Source of the DNA: Bdellovibrionales bacterium
Lineage (GTDB): Bacteria > Bdellovibrionota > Bdellovibrionia > Bdellovibrionales > JAGQZY01
Direction of reading: 5' to 3'
Assembly (NCBI GenBank): GCA_019750295.1
Contig: JAIEOS010000017.1
Span: 40,530 to 104,529 of the forward strand
DNA length: 64,000 nt
Shown here: one piece after another, positions 26,624 to 36,135 of the stretch
Layout: each line of letters begins with the position of its first letter
Position numbering within the stretch: the first letter of the stretch is position 1
Notes under the pieces: model-generated
Databases searched by the model: none
What the model was told of the DNA's origin: nothing
Seen by the model: only the letters and a program-made list of their open reading frames with translations
Made by a program: the position numbers and the translations under genes

Positions 26624-27127
26624 TTAGAATCTAAACCAAAACGCAAGGGAAGGATAAATTGTGCTGTCTTTGCGTGTTGTGGGGCCGGCAATCCCTTGAA
26701 CCTCTTCGTCTTTGTACTCGACCGTGCGCACATTCAGTTCAGGACCAAAGAAGACCTCTTCGTTGATCGGAAGAGCGTAACCAAAGGTGAACTGCGTTCC
26801 ACTGGCTTTTCCGTACTTCACACCGCCGCTGGCGAGATCTTGTTCACCGGCAATGATGTAGCTTGCAAGAACGTAAAGGTTCATAAAGTTGTAACCAACG
26901 GTGGGAGCGATGTAGTAGGAATCGGCGTTCTGGACGAACTTCGTGGAAGACAATGAGTACAATCCGCCCACGTAGAGTCCAAAGTCGAAAGTATATCCCA
27001 AACGCATTTCCACTTGAGAGTAGCTAGCGCCTGTATCCGTTTTGTAAGTGCCGAGCGAAGGACTTAAATCAAAGCTCGCAAACACGATCTGAGGAATTAA
27101 GAGTAGAGTGATTAAAAGTTTTTTCAT
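26624..27127 (-). CDS. Small outer-membrane beta-barrel protein
   Basis: 167 residues with signal peptide KKLLITLLLIPQIVFA and alternating hydrophobic strands (RLGYTFDFGLYVGGLYSL, YIAPTVGYNFMNLYVLASY), ending LAFWFRF with a C-terminal Phe as needed for barrel insertion. It is homologous to the adjacent 27140-27676 product. AAGGAG precedes the ATG. The 187-base gap to receptor 3 may hold that operon's promoter. Function unknown; perhaps an 8-strand OmpA/OmpW-like barrel. Confidence 0.8.
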   Translation of the reverse strand: MKKLLITLLLIPQIVFASFDLSPSLGTYKTDTGASYSQVEMRLGYTFDFGLYVGGLYSLSSTKFVQNADSYYIAPTVGYNFMNLYVLASYIIAGEQDLASGGVKYGKASGTQFTFGYALPINEEVFFGPELNVRTVEYKDEEVQGIAGPTTRKDSTIYPSLAFWFRF

Positions 27128-27139
27128 GACCGTCGCTCC

Positions 27140-27676
27140 TTAGAAAAATAACCAAAGGCCGAAGTACGGCGTGAGTTGTTTTGTAGTGTTGTCAGCAAGA
27201 CCGGCGTCACCATCGGTATATTTGATCGCTTTGTAGCTGAGCTGAGGACCGAATTTGATCTCTTCGGTGATCATCATCGGGTAACCGAGGTCGATCTGTA
27301 AACCTTGAGCTTTACCGTACTTGCCAGCGGCGTCCATATCGGAGGTGCCGACGACGTGGTAAGTGGCCGTGATGAAAATTCCTGTATCATCAGAAAGATA
27401 ACCGACAGAGGGTCCGACGAAGTAGTTCGTCATGTCATTTCCGCTACCGCTTCCAGTTTCGTAAACCGCTTGCACTCCCACGAAGAGTCCGTAGTCGAAA
27501 ATGTATCCACCTTTAACATCTGCAGTGAGAACATTGAGCTTGCCGGCGATCTGATTATTGCCTGCCGTTTGCTCAAGTTTACGGCTAAAATATGTTAAAC
27601 TAGGATTTACAACCCAGTCTTGAGCTTGTGCGATTCCGCTAACGCTCAAGAGGGTCAACAATAAGAGAAATCTCAT
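27140..27676 (-). CDS. Small outer-membrane beta-barrel protein (paralogue of neighbour)
   Basis: 178 residues with signal peptide RFLLLLTLLSVSGIAQA. Strands such as GGYIFDYGLFVGVQAVYE and FVGPSVGYLSDDTGIFITA parallel those of the 26624-27127 protein, and it ends YFGLWLFF. GGAGG precedes the start. It lies 12 bases upstream of its paralogue, so the two form a duplicated operon, flanked on both sides by TonB receptors. Confidence 0.8.
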   Translation of the reverse strand: MRFLLLLTLLSVSGIAQAQDWVVNPSLTYFSRKLEQTAGNNQIAGKLNVLTADVKGGYIFDYGLFVGVQAVYETGSGSGNDMTNYFVGPSVGYLSDDTGIFITATYHVVGTSDMDAAGKYGKAQGLQIDLGYPMMITEEIKFGPQLSYKAIKYTDGDAGLADNTTKQLTPYFGLWLFF

Positions 27677-27889
27677 GTGAATTACCTCCGTAAGGAAGCC
27701 ATGTTTCTCCTTGGGAGGGTGATGAAGTCAATAAATTCGCAGAACCCGAAGCATATGACTTTACGCAATAAAATTTTCACCCAAATATGTCGATGGATGT
27801 AGAGATAGTGCTCAAAACCCACAGAGTATGTAAAAAATCCTTGATTCTTTGACGTTATAAAATACTAATCGTCGATGGTGGGGGTCATC

Positions 27890-30526
27890 ATGCAAGTCAT
27901 TTTAAGGTTAATTCTTTGTCTATTTTCTGTTTCGGCGGCTTTGAGCGCGTTCGCTCAAAGTGAGGGAGCCAGTAACTCCGCGAGTGTCTCTGAGGCGATT
28001 AAATCTCAGCCGACGCCGGAAAAGCAACCCGGTCCGATCCCGGATCAGTCGTACGATTCGAACAAAGAGATGAAGTTGATCGAGGTCACGGGATCTTACA
28101 TCAAGCGTGTGGACGAAGAAGGACCATCGCCGGTGCAAACGATCGGTAAAGATCAACTGAAGAAGTCGGGATATAACTCGGTCGCCGATGTGATGCGGGA
28201 TAATGCCATCACCACGGGCGGGCAGCGTGAGGATTCCGGAAGTGCAACTCCTGGGGCTGCGACGGCAGGTATTGGTGCCTTTGGCGCCGACTCTATTCTT
28301 GTCCTTTTAAATGGACAGCGTCTTCCTAAAATGGGTGGCGAAAACACTGTCGACTTAAACTTAATTCCAATGGACGCCATCGAGCGTGTCGAAATTTTGA
28401 AAGACGGGGCATCGGCTCTTTACGGATCTGACGCCATCGGTGGAGTTATGAACTTCATCACCAAGAAAAACATGAACGGTGGAACGTTGTCCATGCGCCA
28501 GTCCGTTTCGGAGCTGGGCGGAGGAAATCGTACGGATGTTTCAGCCACTTTCGGAAAAACGTTCTCACGAGGAAGCGTGATCGGAGTTGTTCAGTTTAGA
28601 AATAACGAAAACCTTCCCGACCAGAGACGTCAGTTTAGTAAAATCACCGATGTGACGACCCAAGGAAGTTTTACGGGAAGTCCCGGTTCTTGGTACGACA
28701 CGGGGAATGGATCTTTGAACGCCGATCCCAACTGTCCTCCCGGCCAACTTTTTGATGGCGGCGCAGGCTTTCAAGCCTGTACCTTTGATTACTCGCAATA
28801 CTCTTGGAATCTTCCGGTGATCAATCAGACAAGCTCTCTGATTGCGGGCGATTACAAATTCAACGAACATTTAAAGTCAAAAACCACCGCGGTCGTGAAC
28901 TTGCGTGAAGTCAACACGCGATATGCTCCTCCTCCGGATACGATTCGAGTGTCGCAGGCGGTGGCTCAAAGCTTGGGACTGCCGGCGACGGGCGATGTGG
29001 AGATCAATTATCGTTTAGTGAACGAAGCGGGAGCTCGCGAAGGACGCGACACCACTTTTGCCTACAACGTGGCGCAGACTCTCGAGGGAAAAATTGCGGG
29101 AACTTGGTCTTATGACGTGACCGCGGCGGCAGGGCGCTCTCGATCTCACACGGTAAAGAATGGTTATGCGGACAAGCGCGTGATTACAGATGCGATCAAC
29201 AATGGGGCTTTCAATCCTTTTGCGCCGGAAGGGGCGAAGGGAGACATCACTTCGGCACTCTTCAGTCCTTTTCAGTATATAACATCGACCCAAACTTCGG
29301 TGAAAACCGTCAGCTCCGGTCAGCTCTATGGCGGCGGATCTTATATGGGCCCAGTGGCCATGGCGATTGGCGCGTCGACCGACTGGCAGACCTACTCTAA
29401 CGAAGTCGATGCCATTACGGCCTCTGGAAACTCCTATGGAGACATCGGAACTAACGGTGCCGGTCGTCGAAACTATCAAGCTGTGTTCCAAGAGATCTCC
29501 ATGTTTCCGACGGAAACTGTGGAAGTGGGCGCTGCGGCTCGATTCGATCAGTACAGCGATTTCGGAAGTACCTTTAACCCAAAACTCTCTGTCAGTTGGC
29601 AGGCGAGCAATAAAGTGATGCTTCGCTCGTCGGTGGGAACAGGCTTTAGAGCTCCCAATTTAGCGGACGTTTACAACGGAACGGCACGAGGATTTCCAAC
29701 ATTTGTGGACATCATCGGTTGTGACCAGGGCGTGCCTGGGGCCTGCGAAGCTCGTCAGTACGAGGTCAACACGACTTCAAATACGAATCTCACTCAGGAA
29801 ACTTCGCTTTTTGCAAACGTGGGGATCTTGGTTCAGCCCAAGAAAAACTGGAACATCGAAGCCAACTATTGGACCGCCAGTGTAACCGATGGAGTTGGCG
29901 CCATCGACGATTTGGATCTCGTACGGTTTGAACAAGCGAATGGAGCTCAGGCTCTCCAAGATGCCTACGGTATCTCTATCGAGCGTGATCCGAACACAGG
30001 CCAACTTTTAAGAATCCAACGTCCTTCGGCGTTTAACATTACCAATTCGAACTTTCACGGCCTCGATTTCAGAGTGTCTAACGAGTCAAAGGCGAACATT
30101 GGTAATTTCCCGATCGATGTGGCCGTAACAGTCAATCATACTCAGTTTATCGGAAATGAGAGAGAGGATTTCCCTGGCCTAGGTATCAAGCGCGCTCGTG
30201 ATTTGTATTTTAAGAATCAGATCGCCGTGACCGCGTCTCACACTCACCATAGTTTGACAGCCCAAGCGCGGACACTGTCTGGAGCGAATAAAAATGCCAA
30301 CGAAAGTGTGGTCGGCGGAGGATCCTTACCGATCTATACCGAATACGATCTCAACTATGAGCACAGTAAAATCTTAGGGGGCACTTTGAGTGCTGGAGTG
30401 AAGAACCTCTTCAATTCCGATCGTCCATTGGATGACACCATCTCTAACCCGGTCGCCCGTTTGGATATGTCAAAGTACGATCCGCTCGGTCGTATGTATT
30501 ACATGGGTTACAGATATAACTTTTAA
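27890..30526 (+). CDS. TonB-dependent outer-membrane receptor (paralogue 4)
   Basis: I prefer the ATG at 27890, preceded by GGTGGGGG, over the one at 27875. Signal peptide QVILRLILCLFSVSAALSAFA is followed by a 40-residue linker, then MKLIEVTGSYIKRVDEEGPS, the plug (LLNGQRLPKMGGE, VEILKDGASALYGSDAIGGV) and the barrel (SVGTGFRAPNLADVY, last strand YYMGYRYNF). It is closest to paralogue 3 but lies on the opposite strand across the two small barrels. A strong terminator follows. Confidence 0.93.
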   Translation: MQVILRLILCLFSVSAALSAFAQSEGASNSASVSEAIKSQPTPEKQPGPIPDQSYDSNKEMKLIEVTGSYIKRVDEEGPSPVQTIGKDQLKKSGYNSVADVMRDNAITTGGQREDSGSATPGAATAGIGAFGADSILVLLNGQRLPKMGGENTVDLNLIPMDAIERVEILKDGASALYGSDAIGGVMNFITKKNMNGGTLSMRQSVSELGGGNRTDVSATFGKTFSRGSVIGVVQFRNNENLPDQRRQFSKITDVTTQGSFTGSPGSWYDTGNGSLNADPNCPPGQLFDGGAGFQACTFDYSQYSWNLPVINQTSSLIAGDYKFNEHLKSKTTAVVNLREVNTRYAPPPDTIRVSQAVAQSLGLPATGDVEINYRLVNEAGAREGRDTTFAYNVAQTLEGKIAGTWSYDVTAAAGRSRSHTVKNGYADKRVITDAINNGAFNPFAPEGAKGDITSALFSPFQYITSTQTSVKTVSSGQLYGGGSYMGPVAMAIGASTDWQTYSNEVDAITASGNSYGDIGTNGAGRRNYQAVFQEISMFPTETVEVGAAARFDQYSDFGSTFNPKLSVSWQASNKVMLRSSVGTGFRAPNLADVYNGTARGFPTFVDIIGCDQGVPGACEARQYEVNTTSNTNLTQETSLFANVGILVQPKKNWNIEANYWTASVTDGVGAIDDLDLVRFEQANGAQALQDAYGISIERDPNTGQLLRIQRPSAFNITNSNFHGLDFRVSNESKANIGNFPIDVAVTVNHTQFIGNEREDFPGLGIKRARDLYFKNQIAVTASHTHHSLTAQARTLSGANKNANESVVGGGSLPIYTEYDLNYEHSKILGGTLSAGVKNLFNSDRPLDDTISNPVARLDMSKYDPLGRMYYMGYRYNF

Positions 30527-30551
30527 GTCCTCACCTGGGAACGACGACATT

Positions 30552-30575
30552 AAAAGGCACCCGCGGGTGCCTTTT
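30552..30575 (+). terminator. Rho-independent terminator after TonB receptor 4
   Basis: A perfect 24-base palindrome (AAAAGGCACCCG and its complement) ending in TTTT, 25 bases after the stop codon. Confidence 0.88.
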
Positions 30576-30721
30576 GTCGTTATCAGTTTCAACAAAGATC
30601 TTATAAAAAAATCATTTTCCGCCTCTCATCTTGGAAAAAATTTTAGTGATGTGCAGTAAATCGAGATCAGGATTTGTTTTCGTTTATATTGCTCAAAGAA
30701 ATAAAAACAGAGGAGGGTAAT

Positions 30722-31051
30722 GTGAATCTAACAAAATGTTTAAGTGCGATGATTTTATCTGTTATGGCGGTGCCAGCTTTAGCGGATGTGAATACCGTTT
30801 GCTTGGGGGGCGGAACTCGCGGGGATGATATAAAGATCGAGATTATTGATCAACCTGGTGACTTAAAAATTCGCGTCAACGATCAGTTGGTGAATGCTTC
30901 GCGCGATGGCCAGGTCGGCACGGTCCTACTTTATAGTTATGATGGAGCTGGCCGCGTCTTCTTTGTTGAGTATGACTACCAGAACGCGACGGCTGAACTT
31001 CGCGGACAAGGCCCTATTATTGCGCTGTTTTGCTCTCGCGGTCTTCGCTAG
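30722..31051 (+). CDS. Small secreted protein of unknown function
   Basis: AGGAGGG lies ahead of the GTG at 30722. Signal peptide NLTKCLSAMILSVMAVPALA leaves a mature part of about 90 residues that starts DVNTVCLGGG and ends ALFCSRGLR, so one disulphide between the two Cys is plausible. Alternating strand-like segments suggest an all-beta fold. No family is recognised. Confidence 0.7.
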   Translation: MNLTKCLSAMILSVMAVPALADVNTVCLGGGTRGDDIKIEIIDQPGDLKIRVNDQLVNASRDGQVGTVLLYSYDGAGRVFFVEYDYQNATAELRGQGPIIALFCSRGLR

Positions 31052-31182
31052 GAGCGTCGCCCGAGCTCGTTTTTCCTTGGGATTGACGAGCTCGTCTTGT
31101 TGTCTGTTTAGTCAATTCGGTAAAAAATACCGTGTCTCTCGTCGCCTCTCATCTTTTGTGGGGCGATCTGGTATCACTGGCT

Positions 31183-32676
31183 ATGCACATTTTTATTAGG
31201 GTCGTCGCGTTTTTTGGGATCTCCATCTTCTCGTGGAACAGTTTTGCACTTTTACAGTGTCACGATATCTTTGCGACGCGCGCGGAGAAGCAAATCTTTC
31301 AGTATGAGTTGAACAATCGACTTCAGAAGCAGCTCGAGGAGTTGGGCTTTGAGGTCGAGCGGGTGCAGGAGCGACCCATCTTTGCGGCAGCGTCCGCGGA
31401 GGGTGTGCGCAGAGATTATCTCAGGATCGCCGGCGTTCGTAAAGACAACAATCTTCCGGCATGGTTCAGAACTCTTTATGACCAATCGGGAATTGGAACC
31501 ACGTTTTACTTTTCGAACAACGGTCGAGAGAGCTCGGTCATTTTTCATACTTACAAAGGTCGTCGTTTTATTTCCATTAACGGTGAAAAGCCTTTCGATG
31601 ATGTCGTTATGCAGGGAGAAATTTTCGAAGCGGTGGTTAAGGCCTCCGCACACAAAACACTTTTGGATATGGAGATCATGGGTCAGTTTAAACCGCTCGC
31701 GTTGATGCCCTTGAAGGGAGAAGCGGCCCACCGAGAAAAATTCCATATGGGTGTGATCAAAGTCATCGAAGTGTTGCAAAGGCACGCATTGAAATATGCT
31801 TCCAAAATGAATTTAGAATCCCGGTCTGGAGAAGTTCCCGGGATCGTTCGTAAGATTCAAAACTATCAGTTAAAACTAGAACGTTATCTCAATCGTGCCG
31901 AGGAATTGGTCGATGCTATGATTCGAAGCCATCGGTTTGAGCCCACGGAGATGTGGTCAGAGATTCCGGACTCCGTTGTGGCCCGAGTGAAAATTGGCCG
32001 AGACGATCCGGTGTTTGTCGATTTGAACATGGATCGCAGTTCTCGGGACACTCTGATCGATGAGCACCTCCAGGTTATGGCCACAGCACTTCTTCATCTC
32101 CGGAACGAGGCCCGAAGTTTACGACAGGATTTTATCGCTGTCGGCGTTCGCTTTGATCGGCTTGTCGAAGATGTGACACGCTTCCAAGATCGGCGAGAGG
32201 CTTGGACGGAGGCTTACCTCAAAGAGTACGGATTAAGTAAAGAGGACGCCGCTCATCTGCAGATGGATCTCAAACACGTCTCGCCGTTGTTTGAAGGCCC
32301 GAGTCTCTCCAGATTAATTGATGTGGCCGATGTGGCGGAGATGGTCGTTTCAGAAAACGTTATCCCTCAATTGCCCACACGTCGCGGTTCCTTTTACGGA
32401 CGTATCTTTGAGCAAGACGCTCATCTTGCGAAGCGCGGTGATGAGTTCACACTTAAGAGACACAGTGTTGCTTTCGGAGTAGCAGACTTGCAGCGAGCCA
32501 ATCCTGACGGTCGAAATATTTACCGGGCTATTATTCATAGCACGAGCGGAAGGTATGTCGGCTTCTTGGACCCCACTGGTCAAGGTCCAGAGATTTTGTT
32601 TCTCCCGGGCACAAAGTTCAGAGTCACTTTCGTTCGAGAACTGGATAAAACCCTGATCCTCGAAGAGATCCCCTAG
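31183..32676 (+). CDS. Exported protein of unknown function (~497 residues)
   Basis: The open frame begins at a GTG at 31132, but the ATG at 31183 gives a clean signal peptide (HIFIRVVAFFGISIFSWNSFA), so I use it. Neither start has a good ribosome-binding site. The mature protein has a globular N-terminal part, a helical, charged central part rich in Arg and Glu (residues of about 230-370), and a C-terminal part with FHMGVIKVIEVLQR-type helices before it. I see no catalytic motif and recognise no family. It is followed by the DUF885 lipoprotein on the same strand, 115 bases away. Confidence 0.65.
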   Translation: MHIFIRVVAFFGISIFSWNSFALLQCHDIFATRAEKQIFQYELNNRLQKQLEELGFEVERVQERPIFAAASAEGVRRDYLRIAGVRKDNNLPAWFRTLYDQSGIGTTFYFSNNGRESSVIFHTYKGRRFISINGEKPFDDVVMQGEIFEAVVKASAHKTLLDMEIMGQFKPLALMPLKGEAAHREKFHMGVIKVIEVLQRHALKYASKMNLESRSGEVPGIVRKIQNYQLKLERYLNRAEELVDAMIRSHRFEPTEMWSEIPDSVVARVKIGRDDPVFVDLNMDRSSRDTLIDEHLQVMATALLHLRNEARSLRQDFIAVGVRFDRLVEDVTRFQDRREAWTEAYLKEYGLSKEDAAHLQMDLKHVSPLFEGPSLSRLIDVADVAEMVVSENVIPQLPTRRGSFYGRIFEQDAHLAKRGDEFTLKRHSVAFGVADLQRANPDGRNIYRAIIHSTSGRYVGFLDPTGQGPEILFLPGTKFRVTFVRELDKTLILEEIP

Positions 32677-32791
32677 ATACACCGCTCCATGAAGGGGTAC
32701 GCCGTTCAATTCCCAGACGCAGCGTTCTTGGAAAAGGCGTCTGGCACCTTCGGATGATTTTTTGTAGGATAGCTTTTTCCTCGGAGGGATC

Positions 32792-34612
32792 GTGAAAAAG
32801 CTTTCATTTATTTTATTGAGTTTTGTGTTTGTGTCGTGCTCGGGAGTCCAAAAGCCCGACGTCGGTGAGGGTGATGAGTCCACGCGTTTCAATCGCTATC
32901 TCGATTTGACCTTCGAAAAATATCTCAAGATGTCTCCTCAGGGCCTCGCCGACTTTGGAATTAAAGAGCGCTATAACGAGCTCGATAACTATACCGAAGA
33001 TTTCCAGAATCAAATGCACGAAATGGAAAAGCAGGATCTCAAGGAGCTTAAAACGTTCGATCGTTCGGCCATGAACTCTCAAGCCCAACTGAGCTATGAT
33101 CTGGCGCTGAAAGCCGCCGAGGAAAGCCTTCAGGATCATCAGTGGAGACATCACCGCTATCGCGTCAATCAGCAGGGCGGAATTCACACTTATCTTCCTG
33201 TTTTTATGATCAATACTCATAAGGTCGATAACGAAAAAGATTTGGTCGACTATATCGTTCGACTGAAAGAGTTCAAACGCGTGTTCTCGGAAACCATTGT
33301 GAGATTAAAAGCGTCGGAAGCTCACGGCGTGGTTCCTCCTCGCTTTGTATTTCCTTACGTGATCGAGGCTTCACAAAAAGTGATTCTTGGAAGCCCCTTT
33401 CAGAAGGGGAAAGAAGAATCCCCGCTATTGGCAGACTTTAAAGCAAAGGCGAAAAAACTGAAATTAGATGGCGATAGTGCTAAAAAAACTAAAGAGGGCG
33501 AACTGGTCAAGCAAGCCGAAGAGGCACTGGTTCAATACGTCAAGCCGGCCTACGAGGAGCTGATCGCATTTATGAAGGATCAGGAAAAACGGGCGACGAC
33601 GGATGATGGGGCGTGGAAGCTTCCTCGAGGCGCGGAGTTTTATCAAACCAATCTTAAGCGTATTACGACCACGAATATGACGGCCGATCAGATACACGAA
33701 ATGGGTCTTAAGAACGTCGAACGCTTACGCAACGATATGATCGCAGTCAAAAATAAATTGGGATTTAAAGGAGATCTTGCCGCGTTTTTTAAATCTGTAC
33801 GCAAAGATCCTAAGCAGTACTACCCCAATTCTCCCAAAGGAAAGCAAGAGTATTTAAATCAAGCGAAGGCCTTCCAAGCTTCGATCAGTAGAAAGGTTCC
33901 CGAATTTTTTAGTCGTATTCCGCAAACTCCGATGGAAGTTCGCGCGGTGGAAAAGTTCCGTGAGGCCTCAGCAGGGAAAGCATTTTACGACGGCCCATCG
34001 GATGATGGATCTCGACCAGGCATTTATTATGTCAATTTGCAGGACACTAAAAATGCTCCTAAATTCGAAAACGAAGCGTTATTTTACCACGAAGGGATTC
34101 CTGGGCATCACTTTCAGATTGCTTTGAGCATCGAGCTTAAAGAACTTCCAAAGCTCCGCCGCTATACTCATTACACCAGCTTTATCGAAGGTTGGGGGTT
34201 GTATGCCGAGCGCCTGGGTAAAGACATGGGCGGATACAAAGATCTTTACTCCGAGCTGGGTCGTCTCTCTATGGAAATGATTCGCGCTTGCCGATTGGTG
34301 GTGGACACAGGGATCCATCATAAAAAATGGACCCGCCAGCAGGGGATTGATTTTTTCGCCGAAAATCTTCCGGTGTCTCAGGGGATGCAGGTGGAGCAGG
34401 TCGAACGATTTATCATTTGGCCCGGCCAGGCCACGGCGTACATGGTCGGAATGTTAAAAATCTACGAGTTGCGCGAGCGCGCGCAAGCAGAGCTTCAGCA
34501 AAAGTTCGATTTTCGGGATTTCCACAAGGTGGTCTTAGAAAACGGGGCAGTGCCCTTAGATATTCTTGAGCGACATGTGAATGAATATATCGCTCAGAAA
34601 AAAGCAGGGTAG
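32792..34612 (+). CDS. DUF885-family lipoprotein, probable metallopeptidase
   Basis: CGGAGGG precedes the GTG. Signal peptide KKLSFILLSFVFVSC ends in a lipobox Cys. The 606-residue length and the signature FYHEGIPGHHFQIA (about residue 431) match the DUF885 family, whose HExxxGHH helix and downstream FIEGWGLYAERLG (Glu ligand) resemble a zinc-peptidase site. RPGIYYVNL is also typical of the family. It is lipid-anchored, probably periplasmic, and may degrade peptides. Biochemical function in the family is poorly established. Confidence 0.87.
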   Translation: MKKLSFILLSFVFVSCSGVQKPDVGEGDESTRFNRYLDLTFEKYLKMSPQGLADFGIKERYNELDNYTEDFQNQMHEMEKQDLKELKTFDRSAMNSQAQLSYDLALKAAEESLQDHQWRHHRYRVNQQGGIHTYLPVFMINTHKVDNEKDLVDYIVRLKEFKRVFSETIVRLKASEAHGVVPPRFVFPYVIEASQKVILGSPFQKGKEESPLLADFKAKAKKLKLDGDSAKKTKEGELVKQAEEALVQYVKPAYEELIAFMKDQEKRATTDDGAWKLPRGAEFYQTNLKRITTTNMTADQIHEMGLKNVERLRNDMIAVKNKLGFKGDLAAFFKSVRKDPKQYYPNSPKGKQEYLNQAKAFQASISRKVPEFFSRIPQTPMEVRAVEKFREASAGKAFYDGPSDDGSRPGIYYVNLQDTKNAPKFENEALFYHEGIPGHHFQIALSIELKELPKLRRYTHYTSFIEGWGLYAERLGKDMGGYKDLYSELGRLSMEMIRACRLVVDTGIHHKKWTRQQGIDFFAENLPVSQGMQVEQVERFIIWPGQATAYMVGMLKIYELRERAQAELQQKFDFRDFHKVVLENGAVPLDILERHVNEYIAQKKAG

Positions 34613-34635
34613 AGTTTACACTCTATCCTTTGATC

Positions 34636-34680
34636 GTCATCTTGAGCGCAGCGAAAGATCTCTCGCTTCGCTCTGATGAC
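34636..34680. repeat. Imperfect hairpin repeat of the GTCATC-nn-GAGCGnAGCGA type
   Basis: GTCATC-TT-GAGCG-C-AGCGA pairs with TCGCT-T-CGCTC-T-GATGAC to form a long imperfect stem. A shorter related copy in the opposite orientation is at 37887-37913. The same wording (TGAGCGnAGCGAA) is common as an intergenic repeat in many bacterial genomes. It lies between the convergent DUF885 and rpmG genes and may help termination. Confidence 0.6.
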
Positions 34681-34687
34681 CAGCGCC

Positions 34688-34867
34688 TTACTTAACTTCT
34701 TTATGAACAGTGTGACGCTTGAGGCTTGGATTGTATTTCTTCTTCTCAAGGCGCTCGGGATGCGTTTGTGAGTTTTTAGTTGTCACATAGCGAGAAGGAG
34801 GAACGCCTTCTTTACGTGCTTCAGTGCATTCTAATGTAATTACTCGGATTTTGCCCTTTTTAGCCAT
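34688..34867 (-). CDS. rpmG: 50S ribosomal protein L33
   Basis: A 59-residue gene, easily missed for its size. It encodes [19 protein letters not shown], then [20 protein letters not shown] and [15 protein letters not shown], matching bacterial L33. It has a single Cys, so it is the zinc-independent (C-minus) form. AGAGGTAA precedes the ATG. It is not next to rpmB or other ribosomal genes. Confidence 0.95.
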   Translation of the reverse strand: MAKKGKIRVITLECTEARKEGVPPSRYVTTKNSQTHPERLEKKKYNPSLKRHTVHKEVK

Positions 34868-34993
34868 AATTTACCTCTCGCTCTAGATCTAAAAGTGAAG
34901 TAGACATTTATAGAGTTTACGCCCAGGATTATCAAGCTCAAACTTTAAAGGGTTTTGAGTCCGTTGAAACAGTTGAGCAGGCAAGTGAGGAAA

Positions 34994-35773
34994 ATGAGCA
35001 AAGTACTTAATATTATTGAGGTTGCGGCAAAAGAGGCGGGTCAGCGCTTGTTAAAGTACTACAAGAAGCCCAATTTAAAAATTATCACAAAGCCCGATGA
35101 CAGCCCAGTCACAGAGGCGGATCTCGATGTGAGCGACTTCCTCATTCAAAAGTTGGCGCCCCTTGGAATTCCCGTGGTCACCGAGGAGAATTATCCAGAA
35201 ACTCCCCCCGAGGGCGATTTTTTTATCATCGATCCGCTGGATGGGACACGCTATTTTATTGAGCATAATGATTCTTTCGCGGTGATTATCGCGAAAATTT
35301 CCAACAAGCGACCGGTCGCAGGTGTTTTGTACTTCCCGGCGATGGATCTTATGTACTCCGCGGAAAAAGGGGTGGGAGCCTTCGAGAACGGGAGGCCCAT
35401 CTTCAATCATCGTGACACCTATGAGCTCACCGCTTTTAGTACCGGATTCCACCGGCATCCCCACGGCACTCAACTGATGGAGGCCTTAAATATTGTTAAG
35501 GTCCACGATGTAGGATCCGTATTAAAGATGGGATACATGGCGCGCGGGGATGTGGATTTCTATCCTCGCTTTGGAAAAACGTATGAGTGGGATACGGCGG
35601 CCGGGCAAATCATCCTCGAAGAGGGCGGGTGTCAGGTTTGGAACATCAGCACCCTGCAGCCGCTGGAATATGCAAAGCCCCAATTCTTGAATCATAACTT
35701 TGTCTGCTTTAGAAATGGCATCGAAGATCAAGTTCGCGAAACTCTCAAAAAGCTCAATTGGAAAAAATCGTAA
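34994..35773 (+). CDS. cysQ: CysQ-like 3'(2'),5'-bisphosphate nucleotidase / inositol monophosphatase family
   Basis: 259 residues from the ATG at 34994 (GTGAGG upstream; a TTG at 34955 is the longer alternative). The family's metal-binding motifs are visible: Glu in VVTEEN, DPLDGT (about residue 80), and EWDTAAGQIILEEGG (about residue 196). SPVTEADLDVSDFL at the start is typical. The family removes phosphate from PAP or inositol phosphates using magnesium. The CysQ assignment over plain inositol phosphatase is moderate. It overlaps the next gene as TAATG. Confidence 0.88.
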   Translation: MSKVLNIIEVAAKEAGQRLLKYYKKPNLKIITKPDDSPVTEADLDVSDFLIQKLAPLGIPVVTEENYPETPPEGDFFIIDPLDGTRYFIEHNDSFAVIIAKISNKRPVAGVLYFPAMDLMYSAEKGVGAFENGRPIFNHRDTYELTAFSTGFHRHPHGTQLMEALNIVKVHDVGSVLKMGYMARGDVDFYPRFGKTYEWDTAAGQIILEEGGCQVWNISTLQPLEYAKPQFLNHNFVCFRNGIEDQVRETLKKLNWKKS

Positions 35774-36135
35774 TGGACACATCCGCAACCGTAGAGGCTC
35801 TTAAACAAAAGGTGCAAAAATTTTGCGAAGACCGCAACTGGGATCAGTTTCATGGCCCCAAAGATTTAGCGATTGGAGCGGTGACGGAAAGCTCGGAGCT
35901 TTTAGAAATCTTCCGCTTTGTCAAAGATCAAGACTGTCCCAAACTTTTGAATGATCCCAAAATTCGATCAGACATCTCCGACGAGTTAGCAGATGTCCTG
36001 TTTTTTGTCCTGCGTTTCGCCCAAATGAATAACTTCGATCTCGAACAGGCGCTCGCCCATAAACTCCAAAAGAACGAAGCCAAATATCCCGTAGAAAAGT
36101 CCTACGGGAAAAATACAAAATACACTCACCTTTAA
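35773..36135 (+). CDS. MazG-like nucleotide pyrophosphohydrolase
   Basis: The 120-residue all-alpha protein has the paired acid motifs TESSELLEIFRF and DELADVLFFVLRF (ExxE...ExxD) that bind magnesium in the MazG/dCTPase group, and WDQFHGPKDLAIG at the start as in DCTPP1-type enzymes. It probably hydrolyses dCTP or modified nucleotides to monophosphates. Its start codon overlaps the cysQ-like stop codon, so the two nucleotide-cleaning enzymes are translationally coupled. Its end overlaps the convergent gloB gene by four bases. Confidence 0.85.
   Translation: MDTSATVEALKQKVQKFCEDRNWDQFHGPKDLAIGAVTESSELLEIFRFVKDQDCPKLLNDPKIRSDISDELADVLFFVLRFAQMNNFDLEQALAHKLQKNEAKYPVEKSYGKNTKYTHL

Noticed and set aside
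32350..32892. 180-codon minus-strand frame opposite the ends of two plus-strand genes
   Set aside because: It overlaps well-supported coding sequence on the other strand (the end of the exported protein and the lipoprotein signal peptide), lacks a ribosome-binding site and reads as composition-driven protein.
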